Source of the DNA: Rahnella rivi
GTDB taxonomy: Bacteria; Pseudomonadota; Gammaproteobacteria; Enterobacterales; Enterobacteriaceae
Assembly (NCBI RefSeq): GCF_019049655.1
Contig: NZ_JAFMOX010000051.1
Coordinates: 1 to 64,000, forward strand
Length of the DNA stretch: 64,000 bases
Direction of reading: 5' to 3'
Under the pieces are notes generated by a model that worked only from the letters and a program-made list of their open reading frames with translations, was not told where the DNA came from and did no database searches. Made by a program: the position numbers and the translations under genes. Shown one piece after another: positions 1-9,305 of the stretch (the stretch's first letter is position 1; every line of letters begins with the position of its first letter).

Positions 1-582
1 GGTGGGAAGCTGTCAAAAAGCCGGGTTATTTCTGGTTTCTTTGGGTGTTACACCACGCTTATCCGCGGCGTACCTGATCTGGTGTTGATGTTATTGATTT
101 TTTACGGCTTGCAGATTGCACTCAACAGCGTCACCGAGTCTCTCGGGATGACGCAAATTGATATCGACCCGATGAGCGCCGGTATCATCACGCTCGGTTT
201 TATCTATGGAGCGTATTTCACCGAGACATTTCGCGGCGCGTTTATGGCCGTTCCCCGCGGGCAGATTGAAGCGGCCACCGCTTATGGTTTCACCGGCTCA
301 CAAATTTTCCGCCGTATCCTCTTCCCGGCCATGATGCGTTTCGCGTTGCCTGGTATCGGTAATAACTGGCAGGTGATTTTAAAAGCCACCGCGCTGGTGT
401 CACTGCTCGGCCTGAATGATGTGGTGAAAGCCACGCAGCTGGCAGGAAAGGGCACCTATCAGCCATTCTATTTTGCGATTGTGGCGGGGGTGGTGTATCT
501 GGTCTTTACCACGCTGTCGAACGGCGTGCTGTTATGGCTTGAACGCCGTTATTCGCTGGGTGTGAAGAGGGCTGAGCTATGA
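1..582 (+). CDS. hisQ: Histidine/basic amino acid ABC transporter permease HisQ (5' end outside window)
   Basis: Inner-membrane permease that pairs with HisM and the ATPase HisP to import histidine, and lysine/arginine/ornithine, delivered by periplasmic binding proteins. The reading frame is open from base 1, so the start lies upstream; the first in-window ATG at 82 is internal, since residues before it (TTLIRGVPDLVL) are typical HisQ sequence. A cytoplasmic EAA loop (IEAATAYGFTGSQIFRRILFP) that docks on the ATPase is visible, with hydrophobic segments on both sides. The stop codon overlaps the hisM start (ATGA), indicating translational coupling. Identification is firm from family sequence and from the hisM-hisP neighbours. 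Confidence 0.95.
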   Translation, partial: GGKLSKSRVISGFFGCYTTLIRGVPDLVLMLLIFYGLQIALNSVTESLGMTQIDIDPMSAGIITLGFIYGAYFTETFRGAFMAVPRGQIEAATAYGFTGSQIFRRILFPAMMRFALPGIGNNWQVILKATALVSLLGLNDVVKATQLAGKGTYQPFYFAIVAGVVYLVFTTLSNGVLLWLERRYSLGVKRAEL

Positions 583-1295
583 TCGAAATCCTCCAACAAT
601 ATGGCTGGTCGCTGCTGTACAGCGATGGCTACCGTTTCACCGGGCTGGCGATCACGCTGTGGTTACTGATCAGCTCCGTGGTGATCGGCGGATTGCTGGC
701 GGTGCCCATGGCCGTCGGGCGCGTGTCGTCTAATAAATTAATCCGCTATCCGATCTGGTTATACACCTACATATTTCGCGGCACGCCGCTGTATGTACAA
801 CTGCTGGTGTTCTACTCCGGCATGTACAGCCTGGAGATCGTGCGCGGCACGGACTTCCTGAATGCGTTCTTTCGCAGCGGTCTGAACTGTACGATCCTGG
901 CGCTGACGCTCAACACCTGTGCGTACACCACCGAGATATTTGCCGGTGCCATCCGGTCAGTGCCTCACGGTGAAATCGAAGCCGCGAACGCCTACGGATT
1001 TTCGCGTTTTAAACTCTATACCTGCATTATTTTGCCTTCGGCGTTACGCACGGCGCTGCCGGCTTACAGCAACGAAGTCATTCTGATGCTGCACTCCACG
1101 GCTCTGGCGTTTACCGCCACCGTGCCGGATGTGCTGAAGATTGCCCGCGATATTAACTCGGCGACGTATCAGCCGTTTTACGCCTTCGGGATCGCGGCGG
1201 TGATTTATCTTTGTGTTTCTTTTGTTCTGATTGGTCTGTTCCGTAAGGCGGAAAAACGCTGGCTGGCGCATGTGAAGCCCCAGTCCGCTCATTAA
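579..1295 (+). CDS. hisM: Histidine/basic amino acid ABC transporter permease HisM
   Basis: Second membrane subunit of the histidine/lysine/arginine/ornithine importer. The 238 residues match the usual HisM length. Several hydrophobic helices and an EAA loop near residues 130-150 ([16 protein letters not shown]) mark it as a polar amino acid ABC permease. The ATG overlaps the hisQ stop by four bases. hisP follows after a 35-base gap, so the three genes form one operon. Antisense and shifted frames over the 3' half are shadows. Confidence 0.95.
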   Translation: MIEILQQYGWSLLYSDGYRFTGLAITLWLLISSVVIGGLLAVPMAVGRVSSNKLIRYPIWLYTYIFRGTPLYVQLLVFYSGMYSLEIVRGTDFLNAFFRSGLNCTILALTLNTCAYTTEIFAGAIRSVPHGEIEAANAYGFSRFKLYTCIILPSALRTALPAYSNEVILMLHSTALAFTATVPDVLKIARDINSATYQPFYAFGIAAVIYLCVSFVLIGLFRKAEKRWLAHVKPQSAH

Positions 1296-1330
1296 AAAAG
1301 CCAACTATCGACACCATTGCGGGAAACGTT

Positions 1331-2104
1331 ATGTCAGAAAACAAATTAGCCGTTCTCGATCTCCACAAACGCTACGGCGACCATGAGGTGCTCAAAGGCG
1401 TGTCGCTCTCCGCCAATGCGGGAGATGTGATCAGTATTATTGGTTCATCAGGTTCAGGGAAAAGTACATTTTTGCGCTGCATTAACTTCCTGGAGAAGCC
1501 GAGCGAAGGGTCAATCAGCGTCAGCAATCAGGATATCCGCATGGTGCGCGACACCGACGGGCAACTGAAAGTGTTCGACAAAAAACAGCTGCAACTGCTG
1601 CGTACCAAACTGACGATGGTGTTCCAGCACTTCAATCTGTGGAGCCACATGACGGTGCTTGAAAACGTCATGGAAGCGCCGGTACAGGTGCTGGGGCTGA
1701 GCAAAGCCGAAGCGCGCGAGCGTGCGGTGAAATACCTCGATAAAGTCGGCATCGATGCACGTGCGCAGGGTAAATACCCGGTGAACTTGTCCGGTGGTCA
1801 GCAACAGCGTGTCTCTATCGCCCGTGCACTGGCAATGGAACCCGAAGTGCTGTTGTTTGATGAGCCTACTTCTGCGCTCGACCCTGAGCTGGTCGGTGAA
1901 GTGCTGCGCATCATGCAGAAACTGGCGGAAGAGGGGAAAACCATGGTGGTCGTCACGCATGAAATGGAGTTTGCCCGCCACGTGTCCAGCCATGTGATTT
2001 TTCTGCATCAGGGCGTGATTGAAGAGCAGGGCAACCCTGCCGACGTGTTCGGCAGCCCGAAAAGTGCCCGTCTGCAACAGTTTCTGTCAGGTGCGCTGAA
2101 GTAA
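1331..2104 (+). CDS. hisP: Histidine ABC transporter ATP-binding subunit HisP
   Basis: Cytoplasmic ATPase that drives HisQM. The 257 residues carry a full set of ABC motifs: Walker [10 protein letters not shown] at about 38-46, Q-loop region VFQHFNLW near 98-104, signature LSGGQQQR at 153-160, Walker [12 protein letters not shown] at 174-184, and the H-loop VVTHEMEF further on. It is the last gene of the his transport operon here; a strong 13-bp hairpin follows the stop codon. Length and motifs are those of an intact enzyme. Confidence 0.97.
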   Translation: MSENKLAVLDLHKRYGDHEVLKGVSLSANAGDVISIIGSSGSGKSTFLRCINFLEKPSEGSISVSNQDIRMVRDTDGQLKVFDKKQLQLLRTKLTMVFQHFNLWSHMTVLENVMEAPVQVLGLSKAEARERAVKYLDKVGIDARAQGKYPVNLSGGQQQRVSIARALAMEPEVLLFDEPTSALDPELVGEVLRIMQKLAEEGKTMVVVTHEMEFARHVSSHVIFLHQGVIEEQGNPADVFGSPKSARLQQFLSGALK

Positions 2105-2114
2105 TATCGTTACG

Positions 2115-2144
2115 CAGCGTTCCCCTCTCATGAGGGGAACGCTG
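2115..2144. terminator. Hairpin between convergent hisP and pepT
   Basis: A 13-bp perfect stem (CAGCGTTCCCCTC with its complement) around a 4-base loop lies between the converging genes. Neither strand has a proper T-run after it, so it may be a transcript-end stabiliser or bidirectional stop rather than a classical intrinsic terminator. Confidence 0.55.
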
Positions 2145-2154
2145 GATGACAGGG

Positions 2155-3387
2155 TTACCCTTTCGCTGCCAGCAGGCACAGCTGTACGGTCAGTTCGTAG
2201 GATTTCACAAACGAATTCACCGGCAGGAACTCAAACTTCGAATGGAAATTATGTGCGCCGGTGAAGTAGTTCGGTGTCAGCAAACCTTTTGCTGACAGCG
2301 CTGCGCCGTCGGTGCCGCCGCGCATCGGGATCACTTTCGGTTCAACGCCGACCTCTTTCAGCCCGGCAAAAATCAGATCGATCGCCCGGCGGTCTTCGCC
2401 GATCGCGCTGCTGATATTGCTGTAGGTATCGCTGATATCCACCGAGACTTTCGCTGTCGGATACTGAGCTGCGATCGCTTTCGCGACATCCTGAATTTTC
2501 TGCTTACGGGCAGCAAAACTGGCGCTGTCGAAATCACGGATGGAGGCATGGAGCCGCGCACCCTGCTGGGAAGCGCTCATGCCGTTGAACCAGACGTAGC
2601 CTTCGCGGCCTTCGGTATTTTCCGGCGTTTCTGCACGGTCAAAGTGACTGATGAAATCCTGCGCCATCAGTAACGGATTGACCAGCACACCCTTGGCTGA
2701 CATCGGATGCGCCGTCACACCGGTAAAGTCGATTTCCACGGCTGCCGCGTTGAAGTTTTCATACACCACTTCACCCAGTTCACAGCAGTCAATGGTGTAG
2801 GCAAAATCCACGTCAAAGCGGGCAAGATCCAGTGCTTTCGCGCCACGCAGCCCGATTTCTTCATCCGGCACAAACGCCACCACGATATCGCCATACTCCT
2901 GCGACGCGTTCAGATTCTCCAGCATGGTCATGACCACCGTCACGGCGGCTTTGTTATCTGCGCCCAGCACGCTGGTACCGTCGCTGAAGATGATTTCTTC
3001 ACCCTGATACGCCAGGATTTCCGGGCGCTCAGCAGGGCGCAGCCAGATATCTTTTTCTTTGTTCAGGCACAGGTCATCGCCGGTGAAGCGCAGCGTTTGC
3101 GGATGAATATCCGCGCTCAGGCCCACATCGACGGTATCAATGTGGGTGATAAAACCTATGCGCGGCCCGCCGGTTTTAGTGCCGGGTTTGACCGCGGTGA
3201 CGGTCGCACATTCATCAATCTGAATGTTTTCTAAACCGAGCTGATGCAGCTCCTCAGCCAGTAACCGCGCCATGTCATGCTGGCCCGGCGTGCTCGGTAA
3301 GGTGTTCACGCTGGCGTCACTTTGTGACGTCACGGAGAGATAGCGGTAGAAACGTTCGGTAAGCTGTTTTGCGATTGTTGTCGACAT
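2155..3387 (-). CDS. pepT: Peptidase T (aminotripeptidase)
   Basis: Cytoplasmic zinc aminopeptidase that removes the N-terminal residue from tripeptides (M20 family). The 410 residues are close to the usual 408-409. Metal and catalytic motifs are visible: THIDTVD (His82, Asp84), the bridging Asp144 in LGADNKAA, the PDEEIG pair (Glu176/177), Asp200 in TIDCCE, and a C-terminal HNFHSKFEF. It is divergent from a dipeptide-binding protein gene, so peptide uptake and hydrolysis are paired. In E. coli pepT sits elsewhere (near potABCD), so the placement is lineage-specific. Confidence 0.96.
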   Translation of the reverse strand: MSTTIAKQLTERFYRYLSVTSQSDASVNTLPSTPGQHDMARLLAEELHQLGLENIQIDECATVTAVKPGTKTGGPRIGFITHIDTVDVGLSADIHPQTLRFTGDDLCLNKEKDIWLRPAERPEILAYQGEEIIFSDGTSVLGADNKAAVTVVMTMLENLNASQEYGDIVVAFVPDEEIGLRGAKALDLARFDVDFAYTIDCCELGEVVYENFNAAAVEIDFTGVTAHPMSAKGVLVNPLLMAQDFISHFDRAETPENTEGREGYVWFNGMSASQQGARLHASIRDFDSASFAARKQKIQDVAKAIAAQYPTAKVSVDISDTYSNISSAIGEDRRAIDLIFAGLKEVGVEPKVIPMRGGTDGAALSAKGLLTPNYFTGAHNFHSKFEFLPVNSFVKSYELTVQLCLLAAKG

Positions 3388-3419
3388 CTTGACCTCTGAA
3401 TGATCGCCAATGGGTTTAC

Positions 3420-3446
3420 TTGTTATAAGATTTTCATATATAACAA
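3420..3446. promoter_or_regulatory. Inverted repeat in the pepT/dppA-like divergent promoter region
   Basis: TTGTTATA and its exact complement TATAACAA are separated by 11 bases in the A/T-rich gap between the divergent genes. It is placed to act as a shared operator or to overlap a promoter. No known regulator motif is recognised, so this is a candidate from symmetry only. Confidence 0.35.
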
Positions 3447-3545
3447 AGTATTACTAGTTGTTATTCAGATGTTAATCTGTTTTTGCTTTGGGTTCCATGA
3501 TGAAGAAGTTTTAAACACTCTCCGGACAGGGAAAAAAGGGAAAAA

Positions 3546-5141
3546 ATGAAACACAACATTTTAAAAATAAGCACAGGGTTACTGGCGTTAGCGATCACGG
3601 GCGGCGTTTCGGCAAAAACGCTGGTGTATTGTTCAGAAGGTTCACCGGAACAATTTAACCCGCAGCTTTACACATCGGGCACTTCCGTCGATGCCAGCGC
3701 TGTGCCGATTTATAACCGTCTGGTTGATTTCAAAACCGGCACCACTGAGCTGGTGCCAAGCCTGGCAGAAAGCTGGGACGTCAGCCCGGACGGTAAAACC
3801 TACACTTTCCACCTGCGTAAAGGCGTGAAATTCCAGAGCAGTAAACTGTTTAAACCCAGCCGTGATTTCAACGCGGATGACGTCATCTTCTCGTTCATGC
3901 GCCAGAAAGATGAAAACAACCCGTATCACAAGGTGTCCGGCGGCACTTATCTGAACTTCGACAGCCTGAAGCTGGGCGATCTGATCGGCAGCATTGATAA
4001 AGTGGATGATTACACCGTTCGCTTCAACCTGACCCGCCCCGAAGCGCCATTTGTTGCCGATCTGGCCTGGTATTTCGCATCTATCCTCTCGGCAGAATAT
4101 GCCGATCAGATGCTCAAAGCCGGTACTCCGGAGAAACTCGATCTGAATCCGGTCGGTACGGGGCCGTTCGAGCTGGTTCAGTATCAGAAAGACACGCGCT
4201 TGCTGTACAAAGCCTTCCCGGAGTACTGGCAGGGTAAATCTAAAATTGACCGTCTGGTGTATACCATCACCCCGGATGCCTCGATGCGTCTCGCAAAACT
4301 GGAAAAAAATGAGTGTCAGGTGATGCCGTTCCCGAACCCGGCAGATCTCGACCGGATGCGCGCCAACAAAGACATCAATCTGATGAGTAAATCGGGTCTG
4401 AATACCGGCTTCCTGTCTTTTAATACGCAGAAGCCGCCGCTGGACAATGTGAAGGTGCGTCAGGCGCTGAGCATGGCGATCAACAAGCCACAAATCATTG
4501 AAGCGGTATTCCGTGGCACCGGCACCGCAGCGAAAACGCTGCTGCCAACCGGTGTCTGGGGATATAACGACAAGGTAGTGGATTACGATTATTCGCCGGA
4601 GAAAGCCAAAGCGTTACTGGCTGAAGCAGGCATGCCAAACGGTTTTGATATCGATCTGTGGGCGATGCCGGTACAACGTCCGTATAACCCGAACGCCCGT
4701 CGTATGGCTGAAATGATTCAGGCGGACTGGGCAAAAATTGGCGTGAAAGCACACATCGTCAGTTTTGAGTGGGGTGAATACCAGACCCGCATCCGTAACG
4801 GCGAGCACATGGCCGCGCTGATGGGCTGGACGACAGCCAATGGCGATCCGGATAACTTCTTTGGCCCGTTATTTACCTGTAACGCAGCGAAGGGCGGTTC
4901 TAACTCTGCGAAATGGTGTTATGCACCTTTCGACCAGTTGATCACCGAAGCCAAAGAAACCACAGACCATGCCAAACGTGTTGCACTTTACGAGCAGGCG
5001 CAGCAAATGATGCACGACCAGGCGCCAGCGGTGATGATTGCACACTCGACCATCTTCGAGCCCGTTCGCAAAGAAGTGAGCGGCTATGAGATTGATCCCT
5101 TTGGCAAACATGTGTTTTATCAGGTGGATGTGAAGGAATAA
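3546..5141 (+). CDS. Periplasmic dipeptide-binding protein, DppA-like (solitary)
   Basis: Extracytoplasmic solute-binding protein of family 5 (SBP_bac_5), closely resembling E. coli DppA, the dipeptide receptor. The 531 residues begin with a signal peptide (KHNILKISTGLLALAITGGVSA, cleavage after about residue 23) and contain the family motif LAESWDVSPDGKTYTFHLRKGVKF. A good ribosome binding site (AAGGGA) precedes the ATG. No dppBCDF permease or ATPase genes follow: the next stretch is a non-coding repeat and then yfcH on the other strand. It must therefore use transporter subunits encoded elsewhere, or be a duplicate receptor with altered specificity. Divergent pepT supports a peptide role. 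Confidence 0.88.
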   Translation: MKHNILKISTGLLALAITGGVSAKTLVYCSEGSPEQFNPQLYTSGTSVDASAVPIYNRLVDFKTGTTELVPSLAESWDVSPDGKTYTFHLRKGVKFQSSKLFKPSRDFNADDVIFSFMRQKDENNPYHKVSGGTYLNFDSLKLGDLIGSIDKVDDYTVRFNLTRPEAPFVADLAWYFASILSAEYADQMLKAGTPEKLDLNPVGTGPFELVQYQKDTRLLYKAFPEYWQGKSKIDRLVYTITPDASMRLAKLEKNECQVMPFPNPADLDRMRANKDINLMSKSGLNTGFLSFNTQKPPLDNVKVRQALSMAINKPQIIEAVFRGTGTAAKTLLPTGVWGYNDKVVDYDYSPEKAKALLAEAGMPNGFDIDLWAMPVQRPYNPNARRMAEMIQADWAKIGVKAHIVSFEWGEYQTRIRNGEHMAALMGWTTANGDPDNFFGPLFTCNAAKGGSNSAKWCYAPFDQLITEAKETTDHAKRVALYEQAQQMMHDQAPAVMIAHSTIFEPVRKEVSGYEIDPFGKHVFYQVDVKE

Positions 5142-5167
5142 GGCTATACCGGGCCTTGGGGCTCGCA

Positions 5168-5203
5168 TGTTGATTGGTGCCCTTTTAAGGGCACCAATCA
5201 ACA
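5168..5203. terminator. 36-base near-perfect palindrome after the dppA-like gene
   Basis: Two 17-base arms (TGTTGATTGGTGCCCTT and its complement) surround a 2-base loop, 26 bases after the stop codon. There is no T-run, so termination is uncertain. The position relative to the following repeat corresponds to a weaker hairpin in the 56.4-56.8 kb tandem units, so it can also be read as the first hairpin of that repeat family. Confidence 0.5.
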
Positions 5204-5436
5204 CTTCCTAAAGATAAAACCACTCTGCTTTTGAATTTAAGATTGGGCGGGCGATTCAGACATCTTGCTGAACGGAGCGGCCTGGAGACCAAAGGCTCCA
5301 GGACCGAGAGAAGGCACCGCGCAGCGGCAAGATGTCCAGCCTGTCGCGGTGATACCTGAAACAAAGCCAGCAAGCGAAGCGCTTGTTGAAAAAGCGAGGA
5401 GGAATCCAAAGGAGGAAAAGCACTTTCCTCCTTTGG
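5168..5436 (+). repeat. Interspersed multi-hairpin repeat, copy A
   Basis: Non-coding element filling most of the 444-base gap between the dppA-like gene and yfcH. In order it holds the 17-bp hairpin at 5168-5203; a conserved lead at about 5211-5272 (ending CATCTTGCTGAA); stem-loop 1 at 5281-5302 (7-bp stem, loop ACCAAAGG); stem-loop 2 at 5317-5327 (CCGC-GCA-GCGG); a conserved spacer (CCTGTCGCGGTGATACCTGA); and stem-loop 3 at 5406-5436 (13-bp stem). The same blocks recur at 56860-57047 with different stem sequences that still pair. The rest of the gap, up to 5585, shows only a weak GGGGC/GCCCC hairpin near the yfcH stop. Confidence 0.8.
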
Positions 5437-5585
5437 GCGGTTTCGGCACTGAAAGAGAAGTGATCGCAGTCGTTGAGAAACCGAAAATTCTCGATCTGTT
5501 TTTGAAAAGCGTCAGTACAACGCAATTGTCCCTCTGCTCAACCGAAACATTCTCGCTCCGGCTGAGCAGGGGCCTGACAGCCCCT

Positions 5586-6482
5586 TCACTTCAGCAAATC
5601 CTCCAGCGCTTCCTTCAATTCCTGATGTGTAAACTCAAAGCCGGCCGCTTCCAGCCTGCGCGGCACGGCACGCTGGCCGCCCAGCACCAGTACGGCTGAC
5701 TCGCCCATCAGCAAACGTATGACGGGGGCAGGTGCCCGCATAAACGCCGGGCGATGCAGAACCTCACCGAGTAGAGCGCTGAACTGTTCGTTGCGTGCGG
5801 GATAAGGCGCCACCATGTTGAACGGTCCGCTGAGGGTTTCGTGCATCATCAGGAAAATGATGCCTTCGACCATATCGTCGATATGGATCCATGGCATGTA
5901 TTGCTGGCCGTCACCCAGAGGGCCGCCGAGTCCGGCGCGGAAAGGCAATACGATTTTTGCCAGCGCGCCGCCTTTTTCTGCCAGCACAATGCCGGTGCGC
6001 AACAGGCACACGCGGGTGCGCGGGCTTTCAGCCGTCATCGCCAGTGCTTCCCAGCGTGCGCATAGCTGCCAGGTAAACTGCTTGTTTGGCGGCTCGTCTT
6101 CCGGCACCAGGGCCTGCCCCTGATCGCCGTAATAACCCACTGCTGAACCTGAAATAAAGACCTGCGGCGGCGTCTGGCTGGCGTTAATCAGCTGTGCCAG
6201 TTTCTCAGTTAACTGCCAGCGGCTTTCACACAGCAACGCTTTGTGATCTTTCGTCCAGCGTTTGTCCGCAATCGGCTCTCCCGCAAGGTTGATCACCGCA
6301 TCAAATCCATCCAGTGACGTTTTGCCGTCCAGCGTTTCCCACAGCTGAACCTGTGAGCCCAGCACTTTCGCGGCGCGTTCAGGCGCACGGGTAAGTACGG
6401 TAATCTGATGAGATTGCTCAACAAGTCGCCCGGTAAGCCTTCGGCCAATGAGCCCGGTAGCGCCGGTGATCAGGATTTTCAT
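5586..6482 (-). CDS. yfcH: YfcH, NAD(P)-binding epimerase-family protein
   Basis: SDR-type epimerase-family protein (TIGR01777 group) of unknown substrate, cytoplasmic. The N-terminal Rossmann motif [16 protein letters not shown] binds the nucleotide. The start at 6482 is chosen because homologues begin at MKI..TG and an AAGGAA ribosome binding site sits just upstream; the frame remains open 14 codons further but without support. The resulting 298 residues match the family. It is followed on the same strand by the repeat at 5168-5436 and preceded by yfcG, as in E. coli except that folX is absent between them. Confidence 0.92.
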   Translation of the reverse strand: MKILITGATGLIGRRLTGRLVEQSHQITVLTRAPERAAKVLGSQVQLWETLDGKTSLDGFDAVINLAGEPIADKRWTKDHKALLCESRWQLTEKLAQLINASQTPPQVFISGSAVGYYGDQGQALVPEDEPPNKQFTWQLCARWEALAMTAESPRTRVCLLRTGIVLAEKGGALAKIVLPFRAGLGGPLGDGQQYMPWIHIDDMVEGIIFLMMHETLSGPFNMVAPYPARNEQFSALLGEVLHRPAFMRAPAPVIRLLMGESAVLVLGGQRAVPRRLEAAGFEFTHQELKEALEDLLK

Positions 6483-6610
6483 ATCAGGTTCCTTAACTGT
6501 CTGAATATGCGAATGAACTGTCATTAATCATAGTTGAGTCGCCGCCTTTAGCGCGCGATATGGAGCACAGTTAACGGAAATTATTTACAGCTGAATGTGT
6601 TCAGCAGAAC

Positions 6611-6628
6611 CCCCGGCAGACACCGGGG
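6611..6628 (-). terminator. Possible yfcG terminator hairpin
   Basis: CCCCGG and CCGGGG with a 6-base loop lie 10 bases past the yfcG stop on the minus strand. The following bases contain only a short T stretch, so confidence is moderate. Confidence 0.4.
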
Positions 6629-6637
6629 ACAGCGCTG

Positions 6638-7282
6638 TCAGTGGTGGTTGATGTGCAGGGGATCGGCGAGGGCGTAGGCTTTTTGCGTGGAAGGACGGGC
6701 TTTAACGCGTTCAAACCAGTTTCGCACCGCCGGATACTCCGCCAAATCAATGCGCTGGCGCTCATGCGCTACTACCCACGGATAAGCGGCGATATCAGCA
6801 ATGCTGTAGGTGTCCCCGGCGATATAGGCATTTTTAGTCAGCTGGGTATTCAGTACGCCGTAAAGACGTTTGGTTTCCTGCTGATAGCGTTCGATGGCGT
6901 AAGGTACAGGTTGCGGGGCGTAGTGCGTAAAGTGATGATTTTGCCCGAGCATCGGGCCCATTCCGGCCACCTGCCAGGTCAGCCACTCCAGCGTTGTGGT
7001 GCGTTCGCGCAATTCCTTACTGAGTAATTTTCCCGTTTTCTCAGCCAGATACTGCAAAATGGCCCCGGACTCAAACACACCAATGGGCGCGCCGCTGTCT
7101 ACCGGCTGACTGTCGACAATCGCCGGGATCTTATTGTTAGGGGAAATGGCGAGAAACTCGGGTTTAAACTGATCGCCTGCGCTGATATCAATGCGATGAA
7201 GACGGTAGGCCAGACCGGCTTCCTCCAGAAAAAGAGAAATCTTATGACCGTTGGGTGTGGGCGCGTAATAAAGATCAATCAT
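6638..7282 (-). CDS. yfcG: YfcG, glutathione-dependent disulfide-bond oxidoreductase (GST-like)
   Basis: Nu-class glutathione transferase homologue with disulfide-reductase activity using glutathione, cytoplasmic. The 214 residues start MIDLYYAPTPNGHKISLFLEE, the thioredoxin-fold N-terminal domain. The SPNNKIPAIVD segment contains the cis-proline for glutathione binding, and an all-helical C-terminal domain follows. A strong AGGAGG ribosome binding site precedes the ATG. It is co-oriented with yfcH across a gap of about 155 bases that holds no gene. Confidence 0.94.
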   Translation of the reverse strand: MIDLYYAPTPNGHKISLFLEEAGLAYRLHRIDISAGDQFKPEFLAISPNNKIPAIVDSQPVDSGAPIGVFESGAILQYLAEKTGKLLSKELRERTTTLEWLTWQVAGMGPMLGQNHHFTHYAPQPVPYAIERYQQETKRLYGVLNTQLTKNAYIAGDTYSIADIAAYPWVVAHERQRIDLAEYPAVRNWFERVKARPSTQKAYALADPLHINHH

Positions 7283-7595
7283 ATTGCCTCCTGCGTTATG
7301 TTAATCACTTAATGAAATCCGCCAGTGCGCGGTTGATAATCACAGTTTTTAAAATGATTGGGTAGGGTATCATAATGGTTGTGAATACTTGCCTGCACCG
7401 GACCTTTGTCAGAGTTGTCTTATGGCGAAGTTTGTGGGGTAACATAACTTTTACCTGTCACCAACGCATCCATTGCTATTGAAGCCATGTGGCAGACCCA
7501 GATAGAATCTCCGGACATTATCGACGTGTTGCACCCATTACTGCGCACAGACCCATTGCGCACAGACCAGCGCTTAAAACAGAAGGTTTCAGCGG
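7283..7595. other. yfcG-yfcD divergent intergenic region
   Basis: 313 bases without a recognisable gene. A 12-base direct repeat TGCGCACAGACC occurs at 7542-7553 and 7557-7568 (period 15) just upstream of yfcD. Promoters for both divergent genes must lie here, but I could not place them confidently. A reading frame starting near 7489 overlaps yfcD out of frame and is not believed. Confidence 0.5.
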
Positions 7596-8207
7596 ATGTC
7601 AGAACAAGAGCAAAACATCAGTACGGAAGAATGGGTTGATATCGTCAACGAAGATAACGAGGTCATTGCCCAGGCCAGCCGACAACAAATGCGTGCTCAG
7701 GTCCTGCGCCACCGTGCCAGCTATATCGTGGTGCATGACGGAATGGGCAATATTTTGGTTCAGCGTCGTACCGAAACCAAAGACTTTTATCCCGGCTGGC
7801 TGGATGCAACCGCAGGTGGCGTGGTGCAGAGTGGCGAAAATATTCTTGATTCAGCCCGCCGTGAAGCGGAAGAAGAGTTAGGGATCGCCGGTGTACCCTT
7901 TGCCGAACATGGTCAGTTCTACTTCGAAGAAGAGAACAAATGCCGCGTGTGGGGCGCGTTGTTTAGTTGCGTATCCCACGGCCCGTTTGCCTTGCAGGAA
8001 GAAGAAATTGATTCTGTACGCTGGATGACGCCGGAAGAGATCACCGCACGATGCGACGAATTTACGCCGGACTCGCTTAAAGCGCTGTCACTTTGGATGA
8101 CGCGTAATAACGAGAAAGAGCATGGCAAGCCGCTAACCCGTGACTTGCTGAGTGATGAATCTGCCAAAGCGGATGATGAGCCGGATAACGAAAGTACCCC
8201 GATCTAA
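7596..8207 (+). CDS. yfcD: YfcD, Nudix hydrolase
   Basis: Nudix-family pyrophosphohydrolase; the substrate is not established. The Nudix box is intact: [20 protein letters not shown] followed by ELGIAG, fitting GX5EX7REUXEEXGU. The 203 residues are about 20 longer than the E. coli protein, mainly through a poorly conserved acidic C-terminal tail ([11 protein letters not shown]). The N-terminal part [27 protein letters not shown] matches the family. A terminator follows. Confidence 0.93.
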   Translation: MSEQEQNISTEEWVDIVNEDNEVIAQASRQQMRAQVLRHRASYIVVHDGMGNILVQRRTETKDFYPGWLDATAGGVVQSGENILDSARREAEEELGIAGVPFAEHGQFYFEEENKCRVWGALFSCVSHGPFALQEEEIDSVRWMTPEEITARCDEFTPDSLKALSLWMTRNNEKEHGKPLTRDLLSDESAKADDEPDNESTPI

Positions 8208-8242
8208 GCCTCAGCCTCTGAATCATTGAGCCTGTAATACCC

Positions 8243-8276
8243 GCCGCACGCGTACTGATGTCGCCTGCGGCTTTTT
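8243..8276 (+). terminator. Intrinsic terminator of yfcD
   Basis: GCCGCA pairs with TGCGGC, with a second inner GCG/CGC pairing, directly followed by TTTTTG. Confidence 0.8.
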
Positions 8277-8288
8277 GTTGTCGTGAAT

Positions 8289-9305
8289 TTAGCAGCTGTC
8301 CCGCTTACACAATGACGAGGCGATCGTCACCTCTTCCCACTCTTCATCATGGATCCTGGCCAGCAAGGCCTGGGCCGCACGCGTACCAATTTCCCTATGC
8401 GGGATGGCGATAGTGGTCAGCGGCGGCTGGCAGACTTTACTGACGTCCGAGTTGCCAAATCCCACGACCGCCAGATCGTCCGGCACTTTGATACGTCGGC
8501 GCTGGCATTCGTACAGCGCTCCGCAGGCCAGATCGTCTGAGACGCACACCAGCGCGTCGATTTCCGGCCAGGCCAGCAGAAACTCAGGCAACTGCTGAGC
8601 GCCGGTGGAAAAGCTGGCGGGCTCGGCCGCGTTGATCACCCGATGCGGCGACATATGCGCTTTCAGCATGGCCTTTCGCCAGCCTTGCAAATGTTGCTGG
8701 AAAATCCACTGTTCCTGATTGGCGCACAGCATACCGATGTTTTGATATCCCTTCGCCACCACGGTCTGAGTGAGCTGAAACATCGCCTCGACGTAATCAA
8801 TCCCGATATTCATATCAATGGGAGAGTCCGTCAGCGCACCGATTTCCAGCACCGGGATGGTCAGATTATCCAGCCACTGGCGAACGTTGGCCGAGTGCTC
8901 GACAGAGAGCAATATGGCCGCCGCCAGATTGTAAGACAGCAGCGTTTCCAGCAATTTTTCTTCCCGCTCAATACGGTGCTGGGATTCAGCCAGCATGATC
9001 TGGTACCCGGCAGGTTGTAGCACTTTCTGAAGCCCGGCAAACATCTCAGCGCAGCCCGGTTCCGACAGACTTGGCACAATCATGGCGACAGTATTTGATG
9101 ACGCAGAAGCCAGTGAACTGGCCGCCTGATTGGGTAAATAACCCAGCTGGCTGACGGCCTCTTCGATCTTTTCACGCAGCTTATCGGAGACTTGTTCCGG
9201 GGTACGCAGTGCGCGGGAAACGGTCATGCTGCCCACGCCTGCAAGCTGCGCCACATCAGCCAGCGTCACTCTCCCTGTACTGCGCCTTTTCTTGTTAATG
9301 GACAT
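8289..9305 (-). CDS. LacI/GntR-type transcriptional repressor of the adjacent PTS operon
   Basis: LacI-family regulator with an N-terminal helix-turn-helix (VTLADVAQLAGVGSMTVSRA, about residues 14-33), a hinge helix (LPNQAASSLAS) and a periplasmic-binding-protein-like sugar-sensing domain. The start is placed at 9305 (MSINKKRRS), preceded by AGGA; the frame runs 15 codons further upstream without support. The 338 residues are normal for the family. It is divergent from the EIIA-EIIB-EIIC-transketolase operon. Three operator-like palindromes with the central CG typical of LacI-family sites lie between them, so local repression relieved by a sugar phosphate is the likely role. The inducer is unknown. 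Confidence 0.88.
   Translation of the reverse strand: MSINKKRRSTGRVTLADVAQLAGVGSMTVSRALRTPEQVSDKLREKIEEAVSQLGYLPNQAASSLASASSNTVAMIVPSLSEPGCAEMFAGLQKVLQPAGYQIMLAESQHRIEREEKLLETLLSYNLAAAILLSVEHSANVRQWLDNLTIPVLEIGALTDSPIDMNIGIDYVEAMFQLTQTVVAKGYQNIGMLCANQEQWIFQQHLQGWRKAMLKAHMSPHRVINAAEPASFSTGAQQLPEFLLAWPEIDALVCVSDDLACGALYECQRRRIKVPDDLAVVGFGNSDVSKVCQPPLTTIAIPHREIGTRAAQALLARIHDEEWEEVTIASSLCKRDSC

Noticed and set aside
5265..5699. 144-residue frame over the 5.3 kb repeat
   Set aside because: It runs through hairpins and into the yfcH coding end on the other strand, with no family resemblance.
7489..7881. 130-residue frame overlapping the yfcD start
   Set aside because: Out of frame with yfcD, whose Nudix motif is intact; no similarity noticed.
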